Shown piece by piece: positions 1 to 15,000 of a DNA stretch of 64,000 nucleotides. The notes under the pieces are model-generated. The model did not search any database, was not told the DNA's origin, and worked only from the letters and a program-made list of their open reading frames with translations. Position numbers and translations under genes: made by a program. Every line of letters begins with the position of its first letter. Within the stretch, counting starts at the first letter, position 1. Origin of the DNA: Anadara kagoshimensis (taxonomy: Eukaryota > Mollusca > Bivalvia > Arcoida > Arcidae); the NCBI GenBank assembly GCA_021292105.1, contig CM037871.1, forward strand, positions 17,851,460 through 17,915,459. The letters are read 5' to 3'.

Positions 1-451
1 GGGTGGTCTTTATGTATAGGCTTTACAGTAAATCTATTGTGCATTGATACCTAATTGCCCACAATTTTTTGAGAGTATATGTATAAGTAAGTTTAACAAA
101 ATAAATAGTAAGGAATTTGAATTTTTGATCCACCATTTCTTCCTAGCTTTTCAATGTGGCTGAAGATCTAGACCATAGATACTTTCATGACACCACATTG
201 AGAAGCTATTTTTAAACAAACGTACAGCACTGGATCTCTTGGACAGTATCATAACATTGCTCTTCTTTGATTCCAATTTCTGGAAATTAACAAATTTTTT
301 TTTAAAATTGTAAGTTTTTACTGACAAATTGTATGACTGTAATGTAAGTTTCAAAATCATACAACTTGCACCAAAATTGTAAGGGTAGGCAAGTGTAATT
401 CATATTATCCAAACCATACCCTCGCTCATAATACTATATTAATATTCTTAC
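1..451. other. CNTLN intron, left edge
   Basis: Nothing certain is seen. A minus-strand acceptor-like TTTCCAG at about 280 precedes an open frame to 151, but its phase does not fit the preceding exon. The first bases (ctttatgtataggc) look like the degenerate family also seen at 15530 and 33185. Confidence 0.4.
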
Positions 452-549
452 CTAACATTTTCTAATTCTTGATTTTTATAATCAATCTCTCTGTGCATCT
501 TCTCAGTACGTTCCTGATACTGCTGTAAAAGTCTTTTTGCTTCCTCAAA
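452..549 (-). CDS. CNTLN: CNTLN exon, coiled coil, last one in window
   Basis: Acceptor TTTGTTTAG, donor AG|gtaaga. It encodes FEEAKRLLQQYQERTEKM and HREIDYKNQELENV, then two bases of a split codon. No in-phase continuation is visible between 1 and 451, so the next exon probably lies left of the window. Confidence 0.88.
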
Positions 550-787
550 CTAAACAAATATTTCAAAAAAATCCAAATAAATTAATTAAAAGATAGTTTA
601 TAAGATACATTAAATCTTTAAAAGAATTATGCTGTGGTATGTAATATGACATTGGTGGAAATGAATATTATAAAATTTTTCCAATTCAATTGTAACTAAC
701 TATACATGTGTGTCTATAAATCATTTTTAAAAAAACCCTTACAAATTGAAAGACAGAGAACAACCTTTTATTACGTTATCTATTTAT

Positions 788-822
<35 letters not shown>

Positions 823-866
823 GGGGTAAAATAATTGATATATAGCAATAATCTATTTAAAATTAT

Positions 867-917
<51 letters not shown>

Positions 918-2999
918 CATAAGTCATGTAAGTGTTTGTACTTGTATGTGTGTGTTGAATGTGGAAAAACTTGATGTGGCATCATAAGAGAGAGAGACTT
1001 ACTTCTCCAATCATGGATTCAAACTTTTTCATCTTTTCAGTAACATCACGTTCCAATATCTACATATAAAAAATATATATCTTTAGTACAGTTATCATAT
1101 GACCTATTACATCTACAATCACAATAATTCATGACTGCAATTTTTATAAGGACTAATCTTCATATGACTTTTAATTTCCTCACATAAAACTGAAATAATT
1201 TAACCCATGACAGACGATTTATTAATTTTGTAAATTTTTTTTACACTTAACACATAATTTTTTTTTTATTTTTAAAATGGTAAGCACTGCATTATTTTAC
1301 CTAGTAATTAATTCCCCTTTAATCGGTTTGATAATTTCTAAATTTTTTGTTTTTTCCAAATTTCTCCAAAATTCCTAGAAAACTGATTTTAAGAAAACAA
1401 ATTGTTGTTAAGAAAAAGAACTTTGCGTACATTTTGATCATTAAGTTAAGATATCGCTTCCAAATGCTTAAAAATTCAATATTTAAAATCTATGATTGAA
1501 ATCCGACTTTATGATTACATTACAAATCTATGGCATGAATTTGAATAGTTATTTAATATGGATGGCAGTGTATTTTACTTTTACAGTATCAGATCATAAA
1601 TTACACAGCTATTGATTTTTTATGTTATATTCTAGATTTATCTCCCTTTTCTTATATCAGTTCCTAGCAAACTCATACATTCTTAATAAATCCTACCATA
1701 GCCTTGTTTTCTAATGTAAGTCGTTGTGAAATATTCTCAGCTTTTTCTGATTTAGCCATTTCTAATTCCATTTTCAATTTGTCTATCATTTTCTGCTGAT
1801 CTGAAAAAAAAAATAAAGACATTTAATTCAAAATACATTTAAAATTTTAAAATTTGAATCGTGATCAATACCAGACTGCATTGTGATCAATACTAGATCA
1901 TGTCTTATAAAATTATCACAGAGCTTTCAAAATCCCCCCTTTCAGTTTTGTTGGACCACTACAAGTCTTGTTGAGCTGACCGTGTCAAAACTGCTTGACA
2001 AAATACATTTCCAAGTTACTGTTGGTAAATTTATCAGTTTCCCAAGCCCAGTGTACAAGTAAATTATAAATTTTGAAATTTCTATGATAAAGTCCAGATG
2101 TTGTGGTTAAAGTATTTCTTAACAAGGGTCTTTGTACTGAAACCAAACTTTTTTTTACACAAAGATGGGTAAAAAATGTGTCAATATTGTCATTTTATGG
2201 GGGTTTATTTTAATTCTTGTTACTCTTTTTGGTTTGCAATCTCACTTGGACAGAGCATCTAGTGTGAGAAAGTTTGTTGTTTTTTTTTTTTGCTGAAGGT
2301 TGGTGGTTTTCTTTAGGCAGTCCGGTTTCCTCCACCATCCTTAAAACTGATAACTTCGATATAAGTAAAAGAATCTTGACTGGGGCATAAAACTTCATTA
2401 TTCCTCTCCACTCTAAAAATGTCAAGTTTTAGTAAAATACCATGTCTGTCTTGTTCAGCATTTATTACTGTACTTTTGTGTAAATCATCAAGGCTCTTTT
2501 CTCTATTCTGAAAACTTTTCAACTGAAAAAAAAAAAAAAAATTAAAAATCTATCATAGTGATCAACTCTATATAAAGACATCTTGACTTTGAAGACCAGT
2601 TTTTATGGCATGTTCTTGTAAACAAGTTATAACTGAAATGAGATGCCATTTCAAAATTGTCTCCAAAACAAACCCAAACTGGGATACCCACAACCATGTA
2701 CATGATCAAAATATGAATATCCAATGGTACATCCACTTCACCCAAAGATTGTTCCTGTGAAGTTCCATAAAGATATGTAACAGTTTTCTAGAAAAGTGGC
2801 AGAAGAAATAGAGTCCACACTTTATGTCCCCACTTTGTGGGCATAATAAAGTATATGTAAAATGAAGGTCCTTACGAATAAGTGATCACTTCAGAGGGTA
2901 ATTTTTTTCTGTAGTTAAAAAGATATAGTTGAGATAAAAATAAGGCTAATTTCTTCAGACTCCATTGAGTATCTGAAGGACAAGCAGTTTTTTTGTTTT

Positions 3000-3031
<32 letters not shown>

Positions 3032-6000
3032 ATTCCTAAGATAATGTATGCAGATAAATAAACTAAAAAAATCCATGTGCAACTGATTGTGTGTTCCCTG
3101 CAGTCACCTTTATTTAAAACAAAACCCAGTCTTAAAAGACGGTCCAATAATGAAAATCTATGTGGCCATTCAAAATAACAAATCACAGTGATTAAACAAC
3201 TAAAACAATTAACTACACACAAACAGTACAGGCCTGGCAGAAATTTAAACACTAAGCTTAAGAATTAGTGCCAAATCAACGGGAAATTTAGGCCGCTCGT
3301 TAGCTATATCTCAGCAGCTGCCATCTATCTCGGCAGAGCTAGTCACTAGCGATCCATATCTCAGCCTCTCGGCAGTTGAACTTTGACTCCTATTCGATGG
3401 CTCAGTGTTAAACTTTCGACAGGCCTGTACTGATATATACTGTACATACAGTAAAAAAAAGTGTCAGGGAATGAAAAAAATTCACAGATAAATTCCGTTT
3501 TTTATGGGCGACCAATTACGTAAGTCGTCAAGTAAGCTGTTACAAGTCTCTGAATGTCCCTAACAAAATCGCACATTATCATCGTTATCAATTACTAGAA
3601 TCAATAAGATTATTACAGCCGTAACAAAGCCCAGTAGAGAGGCAATTTTAACTGTCACACCAATTAGTGTAAAATCACAGTCCCAACATGCCCAAACTTA
3701 ATAAAACATTGACATTACCACAACTCCCCAACACTTTGTCCTGTAAAAACATCAAAGATTGTAAAATTAGTCTGGCAGCCTGACAGTCAGAAGGTCACTG
3801 TCACCCATTTTTTTTAAAAACTTGTGAGTTATTCTTAAGAGTCTAATAAGGAAATATGTATACTGTTATTATAGCATTTATTCTAGAAGATATATACATC
3901 TGTACAAACTAAATTAATCAGGGTCCATGTTGGCTCAATATCTTTGTCTCCAATTTTAAACAAACAGTAGCAATTTTAAGTCTTCTAGGACATTTTTTTT
4001 ATTTAAAGATGTTTTGTTTGTCAAAATATAAATAGTGTCGTAAATTGCGACATTTGCGACTGACAGTGTAAGTCCTCGAGTACTATATTATTCTAGAAAA
4101 TACATATGTAATACAAGTATTCTAAATAATGAACTACAGTCAAACCTGCCTTAAAGGCCATCTCTATATAAGGAACACCCGCTTTTAAGGGCAAGAAAAA
4201 GTTATTCCAATGGCTCTATTCATGTTATTTGAACTTCTATATAAGGGCAAAAAAGGTCCAAAAAGGCCAATTTTATGAGTTGTATTGGGTGGATTTTTCA
4301 AACAGGGTTGACTGTATGTCAAAATATGTAAATATTTTATTCTAGAGAATCCATGTTCAGTTCTTATTCTAGAGTAGAGTGGAGTGGTTAAATGGTGTTT
4401 AATGTTCCCAGACAAGATTCTTTCACTTATATAAATTAAGGTGGTCAGTTCAGGGATGGCCACATTTTTTATTCTAGAGAGTACATGTACATGTGTAGAA
4501 TATTATTCTAAAGAAAAAACATGTGTAATATAATAACTGTATAGTTTTTACAACAAGTCTTTATGTGTTATTAAACAAAAAAGACAATAACACACACATA
4601 ACCACTTGTCACATGCAAGCCTACATACCCCCCCTCCTAATACAAAATGCTCGTCACCCTGTCATCACAAATCAGACGCAGCTAGAAGTAATCTCCTAAT
4701 GACAGTCTTGTTAGCTTTAATAAATCGCTTCAATCAAAAATCAAAATACAACTTAATCACGTCCCACTTTATACATTACAAACTCGCATCAAAACTGCTA
4801 GAAGAAGAATTCCCATAAATATCGAAATCATGCATTGCATGGCTCATCAAATTTGTCCTGGCAGTTAGCTAGATCATTTGACACAAATTCAAATCCCTAG
4901 CAATTGACTTTTGCCTCCGACTTAATTCCCTATTGTCAGTGGAGTATGAAACATTGTCACATGTGTATTATGCCGCTGCTAGCTTTAACGGTAATTTTCC
5001 AATATCCTAGAGTAAATCTTCATTAGGGACTTTATTTCATTTTTACCTTCCGTCGTCCCTGCGGACAGAAAACAGAATTTTATGGATATGAGGACCGTGA
5101 ATTACCAGGAGACAGTTATATAAGATTATTAAGATGATTAAGAAATTGTTAAACTTAAGAAAATTCAATTAAGCTGTTGTTTTCTCTTTATACAGAGACA
5201 CAGGAGGGTCTCTTAAGGGAGGGACAAGCTAGAAAAAGATAAATGATCCATTAGTTAGGGGCGTGGCATTTTAAAAGTGACAATTTAACATCTATTGATC
5301 TGGTCCCCGTTTCACAATCTCTGTTTAACTCAAATCTGTTAAATTTGAAAACTTGATTGTTTTCAATTTTTCTTCAGAGATAAATAAAAAAAATCAGCAA
5401 AGAGAGTGGGTGGGTGGGTGGGTGGGAGTGTGTTTGGATGATTGAAGGGTTGGGTTGGATTTGGAAAAGGAGAGAAAATGAATTTATTCTAATAGTTTGT
5501 ATTGGTTAATTGGAATATTCATTTTTTATAAAAATTAGAATTGCAATTTTTATTGCACATTTTTTTTTCTATAAAACATTAATAGAACAGCACATTGGAG
5601 AAAATGAATACAAATTTATTGATTTGCAAATAAAAACATTGAATTTTCTTTCTCAATTAAAACAATGTTTTCTGTGATAAAATTTTATATGCGACTTTGA
5701 TTATTGTAACAAGTATGCATAATCTCGAAACAAACAATTCCGTTTCCCTGACGATACTAGCATCAAAGACAATCATATTTATATCCTATTTTATTAAAAT
5801 GAACATTTCATTCCCTATACAACCAAACTGTCATAAAATTTGATAATGTTAACCGATATTTGTCCCGATAATGGCAATTACAAATGGCGACGGAAATAAA
5901 CTAAGTTGTCTGTTAGATAGAAATTCATATCGTCAACCATAATAATAGTGGCGGTTTCCAATCAGGTTTTAGAACTACACATGGCGTTCCCATCAGACTG

Positions 6001-9000
6001 ACTAATCTAACCCAGGATTGTCAATGCAGCGTTGAAGATAAAAATGACAAAAAATAGCAATAGTTTTGAAAAGAATCGGTCCCAGTTGTGTGAGTCATAT
6101 CATTGATAAGATGGAGGACAGTGACGCTAATTTACTTTATTTCTTATATTTTGTTCTAGTCAACCCCAATTGACGAAGTCGGCTTTATTCTCCGTCCTTG
6201 TGGAATTTAAAACGGCAATGTGGCATGCAAAACAAAATTGTATTATTACTTGTTGTACTGTAAACAAATCATTTTGCGGGTATTTATGGCTAGCAGAATC
6301 TTCTGTTAATTTTAGGGATATTTATGGCTTTTTCAGAATCTATACTGTTATTATGTTCATCGACAGATACTGCACTCCGAGCTCTCGGAGCAAAACCCAA
6401 TGACAATACAAGATAATTAAATGTAGATAGACTTTTATTTTAACTTAGTTCTGCACTTTTAGCTTTTAACTAGTTGAACTCGTGTTATAAAGGGTCCAGG
6501 GATATTTGATCCTTCTTGTCAAATCCATATAAGGGGCCAGGAAAGATTTTTTATCCTTTTTTGCCAACACTATAGATAAGAGGCAAGGAAAATGCCAGGG
6601 GTATTTCATCATTTTTTCTGCCTCTATACAAGGGGCCAAAGGGGCCAGAAAATTTCATTCTTTTTTCCACCTCTATACAAAGGGCAAAAGAGGCCAGGAA
6701 AATTTCATTCTTTTTTCCACCTCTATACAAAGGGCCAAAATGGTCAGGAAAATTTCATTCTTTTTTCCACCTCTATACAAAGGGCCAAAATGGCCAGGAA
6801 ATTTCATTCTTTTTTCCACCTCTATACAAAGGGCCAAAGAGGCCAGGAAAATTTCATTCTTTTTTCCACCTCTATACAAAGGGACAAAATGGTCAGAAAA
6901 ATTTCATTCTTTTTTCCACCTCTATACAAAGGGCCAAAATGGCCAGGAAAATTTCATTCTTTTTTCCACCTCTATACAAAGGGCCAAAGAGGCCAGGAAA
7001 ATTTCATTCTTTTTTCCACCTCTATACAAAGGGACAAAATGGTCAGGAAAATTTCATTCTTTTTTTCCACTTCTATATGAGGGGTCAGGAAAATTCATAC
7101 TTTTTGCCACTTCTATATAAGACCCCAAGGAAATTTGAGCAATTTCTTTTAAAAAGTTCAGCCTTAGGAGCTTAAATTCAAAAGCTGCTAACTGCATAGC
7201 TGGTAGTGTCTCAAAATAATTCAAATAGGTTTAACTGGAATAATTATTCTCAATAAATGGAAATGACGTTTATCCAAAATATCCAAATCAAGTATTTGGA
7301 AACTTGTAAAATTGACAAAGGGGAGGGGGAGAGAGAGATAGTTAAAAAAAAAATTTAAATTTCATGACCCTGTCATTGAGTGCATATTATTTCTCTTAAC
7401 TTTAAATTTACATTTATTGACTAATTTTTCAAAAAATTTAAAATTGAAATTTATTGCTTTTTATTTGTCTCTGGTTATTATCATGTTGAACAATGTAATC
7501 AAATTTACTCCCAGTTGGTGTGTTAATGGGTGATTAATTAGGCAATAAAGGGAGATAATTCAAACCAAGCTTTTAATGTTGATTGTGTCATGTGTTATCT
7601 GCATTTTGTTATGTCATTTTATTTGTGTGTTTGTTTTCTTTTTAATTTTATTCATCTTTTATTTATTTTTTCACCTGTAGTTTTACATGTTATTGACAAA
7701 GATATGCTGATCAAATTTAATCGATCGAAGAAAAATAATAAAGAAAATAACAAAGATGCCTTCAGTCTGTCCAAATCACTGTTGCTATGTAACAAGTAAG
7801 AAATAAGTAGATTTGAGTAATGATGTTGAACGTCCCAGTCAAGAATATTTCAATTATATCAAGACATGGCCAGCTATAAGCGAAGAGGCAGAAATTTTGC
7901 CTGTGAGTTGTGGTGATGGCATTATACAGCAGAGTTCTTGAGCGTGCCAAGCCCACTGTGACAGGAGACCTGGTTTATTTTAAGTTCCCATCCGAAAGAA
8001 CTGTGACTTTCATTTCATAATGCCGAGTGCTTGGCGAAAGAACAGTCACTACCCACTTTCAAGTCTTGGGTCAGACCCCGCCGGGGATCGAACCCATGAA
8101 CATCCTCCCACTTACGAAGCGAGCACTCTACCAACTACGGTACCACAGTGGTTGAGGTAAGAAATGACGAAGAATACATATATAAATCTGTACATTAATT
8201 CAAAGTCAATAAGAGATGACTCAATAAAATGTCCATATCAATGTCCCATCGAGGTCCAAACATATCAGGTCGTACAAAAAAAATAAAGAAAATAGTAAAG
8301 ATGTCTGTAAGTCTGTCTAAATTAATGTCGCTATGTGACAAGCGAGAAATGACCAAGAGATTGGTATTCAGGATAAGTGGACATGCAGAGAAACAAAAAA
8401 TTAAATGGTACAAAAATAATGAAAAAAATAGCAAAGATGTCTTAAGTGTGTCTAAATCACTGTCACTATGTAACAGGGAAGAAATGAACAAGAGATTGGT
8501 ATTCAGGATAAATGAACATACAGGGAAACAAAAATTGAAAGGTACAAAAACAATGAAGAAAATAGCATAGATGCCTCAGGTCTGTCCAAATCACTGTCAC
8601 CATGTAACACATAATAAATATACATTAATTCTGAGTCAATAAGAGATGTGTAACAAGCAAGAAATCAAGAAATGCTCAAGAATACATATACAAAATTGTA
8701 CATTAATTCTGAGTCTATAAGCGATGTCCATACAATTGTCTCATCGAGGTCCAAAAATAATATTAGAGAAAATATTATTTTGACACTCAGAAAAACAAAA
8801 AATTAAAAGGTCCAAAAATAATATTAGAGAAAATAACATTTTGACACTCAGAGAAACAAAAAATTAAAAGGTACAAAAATAATGCAGAAAATAACAAAGA
8901 TGCCTTAAGTCTGTCCAAATCACTGTCGCTATGCCATAACAAAGAAATGACCAAAATTACATTGACATGTTTTTCTGAGTCTATAAGAGATGACTAAACA

Positions 9001-12000
9001 AAATGTCCATATCAGTGTCTCATCGAGGTCCAAAAATAATATTAGAGAAAATAACAAAGATGCCTTAAGTCTGTCTAAATCACTGTCGCTATGTAACAAG
9101 GAAGAAATGACCAAGAGATTGGTATTCAGGATAAACCAAACACATAAAGAAATATCAACACATCTGATATATAGGTAACAGGTAAACAACATTGACTTGT
9201 CTGATTGACCTTTCATCAGGATTGTCATATACTATGAACCATCCAATACATGGGTAGCATTAGGATACACAACCAATACATAAAGAATGAAGGTTTCATA
9301 TGTGATAAATGAAATAAACATCTGTGACCCCTAAACAGAAATAAATTGGTCTATAATTAATGTTTAAATAAAAGGTCAAGCGGACAGGTCAATGTTGTTT
9401 GCCTATATATAAAATGGTATGTTAGTAATGCTTGGTTCCTTAATGTCAACATTTCTGTCCTATTGGTAATAGACAAATGTGTTCTATATTATCTATCACA
9501 TCTTGAAGTTATAAGACAAAAGGACAGGATCACTATAAAGAATATTTATGTGTATGGAGGCACCAATTAGGGACTACCGGTACATTTTATCCATGGAATA
9601 CAAAACTACAGCTACACCATTTTCTGTTAGATTTGGTATGATATACATTTTTTTTTTGTGCAAACCCTGAAAGTCTTAATAACAAGTTGGCTATAACAGT
9701 AGTTCAATTGCAAAAGTGCTCACTCATTGTGAGAGGTCAGGGTTGTCTGACCAAGACTTGAAAATAAGTAGTGACTGTTCTTTTATCAAGCTCTCTCAGG
9801 GTTCGTACAGATATTTGGACTCCAAATTTAAGGACTTTTAAGGGTCTTTTCAGGGTCTTCTTTGCAAATTTAAGGCCTAATCAGAGGGACAATTTTAGCA
9901 AAAAAATATTAGTGCAAAGGCAACTCAATCAATCAAACGTGTCCATAGTAACGACATGTGAAGTGGAGGTTACAGTTGGGCATTCAGTTGGGCCAGGTAC
10001 AGTCAAACCTGTCTATAAAGGCCACTCAAGGGAACCAGGAAAAGTGGCCTTTATGGGCAGGTGGCCTTTATATAGAGGTGGCCTTTAAGGCAGGTTCGAC
10101 TGTATCTTTCAATTGCACATTTTAATGTATTATCAGTTAATTATTTATTTATATCAGTCTTTTGCAACCACTAACTATTGAAATACAGGCACCCAACTGG
10201 CTAAATTCAAGGGCTTTTTAGGGCCTTCAGGATAAATTCAAGGGCTTTTTAGGGTCAGACTCGTTTTTAGGGTCTTTTTAAGGCAAACCTCAAAATTTAA
10301 GGACTTTTCAAGGCCTGTACGAACCCTGTCTCTACATTTAGAAATGAAAGTCACATGGTTCTTTTAATGTAACTTGAAAAACCAATACCCCATGTCATGG
10401 TAGTCATGGCATAATAAACAACACTCGCAGCACCTTGCCCTAAGTGCACTGCAAAGTTAAAAAAAAATCTTTTCACTTTACTTAAAGCTGGTGATGTCCC
10501 AATGTCAGCTTAAGAGAAATATCCTTGATTCACCAGGAATGTAAAATCCCACTAGATCAGTTCTGAGTGGAGTGTAATAATTGTTTTACACCCCATTAAA
10601 TTTGGTCACTTATATCAAGTGGGTCAGCTCTAGGATGTGGAGGAAACCACCTTTATAGGGAACAGGGTTCGTACAGACATTTGGACTCCAAATTTAAGGA
10701 CTTTTTAGGGTCTTTTCAGGGTCTTATTTGCAAATTCAAAGCCTAATCAGACAGAGACAGACAATTTTAGCCAAAAATATTGGTGCAAAGACAATTAAAT
10801 CAATAAAAAAATGACTTACATGTAATGACACTTGAAGTGGATAAGGTTGAAGTTGGGCTACCGGAGGGCCAGGTACCTTTAAAGTGCTCATTTCAATGTA
10901 ACTTATTAATTAATTAATTTATTTATATCAGTCCATTAGTAACCACTTAATATCAAAATACAGACACCCAACTGCTCAAATTCAAGGGCTTTTTAGGGCC
11001 TTCAGGATAAATTCAAGGGCTTTTTAGGGTCAGACTTGTTTTTAGGGTCTTTTAAGGGAAACATAAAAATTAAGGACTTTTCCAGGCCAGTACGAACCCT
11101 GGGGAAACTGTTGTGTTTTTGCATTATTTAAAGTTCGCAAGAAGCCACAATATGAATTATTCAAATGTTTATATATTAACATTAAATTGTCATTTTCATA
11201 TGAAAGTCAGTTCAAAATTAAGGGAATTATATGCAAATTAAATCTTTGGGAAAGTTTTATTTTATGTCTTCTTACTCTAGTGAATTTGTGTGAAAATAAA
11301 ACACACACCAAAATTTGCCAATTTACTTTAAAATAGTGAACTGATGATGGAAATGTATAAAGAACACCACTGATACATTATTATACAATCATCAACATAT
11401 TAAAGGTTTATATACAACGTTGTTGTGCCTTCCAGATAGCGCAAACACTTTGTAAATATGTCAACAAAGACATCACTATTAACCATCTTTAGATAACATC
11501 GTAATGTGTGTTACATAAACAAACATGGTATGGTGACATTAGTTATCATGTGATGATTATTATAATCCCCTAAAGATGGCTAATGGCGATGTCGTAAATA
11601 TGTGTGTCTGGTATAAGACTTTACCTGTAAAATATGTAACCCACAGGTGAGAAAATGCATTATTACAAAATAACGTGTTTAACTCCATCACAGTAAAACA
11701 ACTATGGTAGCTCAATTAGTAGAGTGTTTGTTTGGTATCTGAGAGGTCGTGTGTTCGAATCCTAGCCATGTCTGACAAAGACTTGAAAATAGGTAGTGAC
11801 TGTTTTTTCGCCAAGCACTTGGCATAAGAATCACAGGGTCCTTCCGAAGAGACCTTAAAAACTGATGCCCCATTTCAGGGTAGCGTTGCATGTTAAAGAT
11901 TCTCCCTGCATATTGCTCGGAGCGCACTGCAAAGGTAAAATTTCTGCCACCAAAAAACTAGTTAGTGATGTCTCAAAAAGTAAAATATTCTTGACTTGGA

Positions 12001-15000
12001 TGTAAAATCCAATTCAATCAATGAACCTATGTTTCCATTCCTGGTAGCCAAAATCGCCATTGGCTACTAATTTCTGAGGAATTCTTTCAAAAAGTAACCT
12101 ATTTTAGCAAATTTGTTGAAAAATACTTTAAAAAGAACTATATTTTCACAATTTTTAGAAATTTGGCTACTAATTATTTTAAATTTATGGAAACCTAGAA
12201 TGAACCCATTGCAGAAAAAGAGTCTGGCTTACAGAACGACAATGGATGCATAAACAAGAAGATGTACCTTGGTAAAACCAAAGCAGTAGATAGTGTCTGG
12301 CTTACATCAGAATGACTATGTTGCTTTTATTTCTAAATCTAAAGTGCTGACAATAAGCCAGTCCCTTTCAATTTTCAAAGTTCAGGACAAACCCAACTGT
12401 CATCTCACTCATATCAGCACTTGATCACCTGGGCTGTACATACATGTACCAGGTATATAATTTTACATGCACCCCCGCTTGGAAGAAGAGGGGTGTGTAC
12501 TGGTTTACCTCTATCCTGCTGTCTGTGTGTCCGTCGAAAACAAACATTTTTGTAAAAGATTTCTCAGCATTTATTAAACACAGCCACTTAAAATTTTGTA
12601 TTTTATTTTAGTTTGAGGTCCAATGCCGCATGTACCAATTTCAAATGTTAAAAGCAAGGGTATACTAAGTGAGTGGTATCTCACAGATTTCTTGTTTGAA
12701 AAGAATTTAAAATTTTTAAACTAACTTAGAACTGCATGTTTACAAGTTTCAAGATCATTTACATAAAATTCCTACAGAAATTCAACAAATTATTCCGATG
12801 ACTTAGAATTGATAAAATCGAAATTAGTTACGGACCAATTACCACTTTAAAAAAAAATCAATTACGTCCTAACGATGGGAAATTACTTTCAAAATTTGTC
12901 TTCCAAATGATCCTCAATGACTTTCTAGTTAGGTGTCATTCTAGGGAAAGATTTCATTTACCAAAAGATGTAGGAAAGCGAAAACTCTCCATGTTACATT
13001 TATGACATTCGATCTTGCGTCGTCAACGAATAAAGATGTGTACGACGTTATATGACAAGAATTAAGATTATTAGATATGTAGAAAGCCAATTTGAGTCAG
13101 TGTCGGTGTGATTTTATTGATAAATACGAACATCAAGTCATCGTGTTACAAACAAACTATTTCTGACAAATTAGTTTTTTGACAGAATTAATGATTTGCC
13201 ATGCGAAGATTTATTAGATGATACTTCCATTTTGTGACCTATTGCACAAGACTCTGGAGAGAAGATTAATTTTCCACTAAATGTCTTTTTATGGTTTTAC
13301 GATACAGTAATTAAGAAGGAAACATTTTCTCATGTTAAACATTATTAGCTTGACCATAAAATTTTCAATAATTGAGTTAGTGTATTTTTTACCATTTGAA
13401 TTTTCAGTTTCCCCACAAGCCTTGAATGTTTATTCAATTAAAGCTGAATTTAACTACGCCCTTGAATATTTATTCCATTAAAAGCTGATTCTAAATATTG
13501 ATCAACAGATTTAAAATAAGCAATCTCAAAACTTAGTATGAGAAAGTTTGTCATTTTGCTTGTCAAAGGTCTGTGGTTTTTTCTGGGAACTCCGCTTTTC
13601 TACACAATTCCTAGGAATATTTATTCCATTAGAGCTGATTTTAAATATTATTGATCAACAGATTTTAATTAAGCAATCTCAAAATTTAGTATGAGAAAGT
13701 TTGTCATTTCGCTCGTCAAAGGTCTGTGGTTTTCCCTGGGAACTCCACTTTCCTACACAATTCCTTGAATATTTATTTATTCCATTAGAGTTGATTTTTA
13801 AATATTATTGATCAACAGACTTTAAATAAACAATCTCAAAATTTAGTATGAGAAAGTTTGTCATTTTGCCTTTCAAAAGTCTGTGGTTTTCTCTGGAAAC
13901 TCTACTTTTCTACACAATCCCTTGAATATTTATTCCATGAGAGTTGATTTTAAATATTATTGATCAACAGATTTTAAATAAGCAATCTCAAAATTTAGTA
14001 TGAGAAAGTTTGTCATTTTGCTTGTCAAAGGTCTGTGGTTTTTTCTGGGAACTCCACTTTCCTACACAATCCCTTCAATATTTATTCCATTAAAGTTGAT
14101 TTTAAATATTATTGATCAACAGATTTCAAATAAGCAATCTCAAAATTTAGTACGAGAAAGTTTGTCATTTTGCTTGTCAAAGGTCTGTGGTTTTTTCTGG
14201 GAACTCCACTTTTCTACACAATTCCTAGGAATAATTATTCCATTAGAGTTGATTTTAAATGTTATTGATCAACAGATTTTAAATAAGCACTCTCAAAATT
14301 GAGTATGAGAAAGTTTGTCATTTCTCTTGTCAAAGGTCTGTGGTTTTCTCTGGACACTCCAGTTTCCTACACAATTCCTGAACTGACCACCTTGATATAA
14401 GTGAAAGACTCATGACAGAGATGTAAAACTACATCTGAACACCCCAAAACTTTAAGTTAAAATCAAACACAGTGATTTTGTTACATTTTATTTTAAAAAA
14501 TACTTTCTGCCTTTTAAATTGGAAAAATTTGCAATACAGTAATCTGCATAATGACATGCTTGCAATAGCTTAGGATCCTAATTGGAAAGATGTTATATTG
14601 TGACAATATTTAACATTTTGTGGGTGAGGACAACTACTTATAGATTTAATTTGAAAGGATATCACTGTTGTTTTGGAAATTTTAGTGAACAATTAGGGAA
14701 AATTTTGTAATTTTTCCGCAGAGGAATCTACCTTTATTTGGTAGTAATTTTAGGCAAACAAGATCGCCAGTTCAAGTTAACAAAGTCTAATTATATTGTA
14801 CTAACCTGTGATTCCAGGCTCGTGTTCTTATCCCTCAGTCTATCAAGTTCAATGTGTAACCTACTAAAATCTTCTGTTGTGTCAACTCTCCTGTGAAAAA
14901 TGAAAAGAGATAGGGTCAGAAAAATGGTCTAAAAATGGAAACCTTGCAAAATTTAACAAGAGCACCACTAAGTGCAGCAAAGATATGCCCATTTAAAACT

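Larger units (their letters stand above)
9690..10550 (+). mobile_element. SINE family A, split by a transposon
   Basis: The left part (GTCTGACCAAGACTTGAAAA...TCAAGC) stops at 9796 and the SINE resumes at 10329 with CATTTAGAAATGAAAGTCAC, continuing to the tail near 10545. The interrupting element is 9797-10328. The tRNA-like head is eroded. Confidence 0.8.

Noticed and set aside
151..280. Possible further CNTLN exon (KLESKKSNVMILSK after TTTCCAG)
   Set aside because: The preceding exon ends with two bases of a codon. Joining here gives a stop after about 10 codons, and the readable frame needs phase 0.
2872..3252. 126-codon minus-strand frame with a run of Phe
   Set aside because: Created by the 30-base poly-A tract; it lies within a CNTLN intron and no homology is seen.
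6592..7175. Several overlapping open frames with IQRAK/LYKG-type repeats
   Set aside because: All come from the 50-bp minisatellite, in more than one frame and on both strands, with no gene context.
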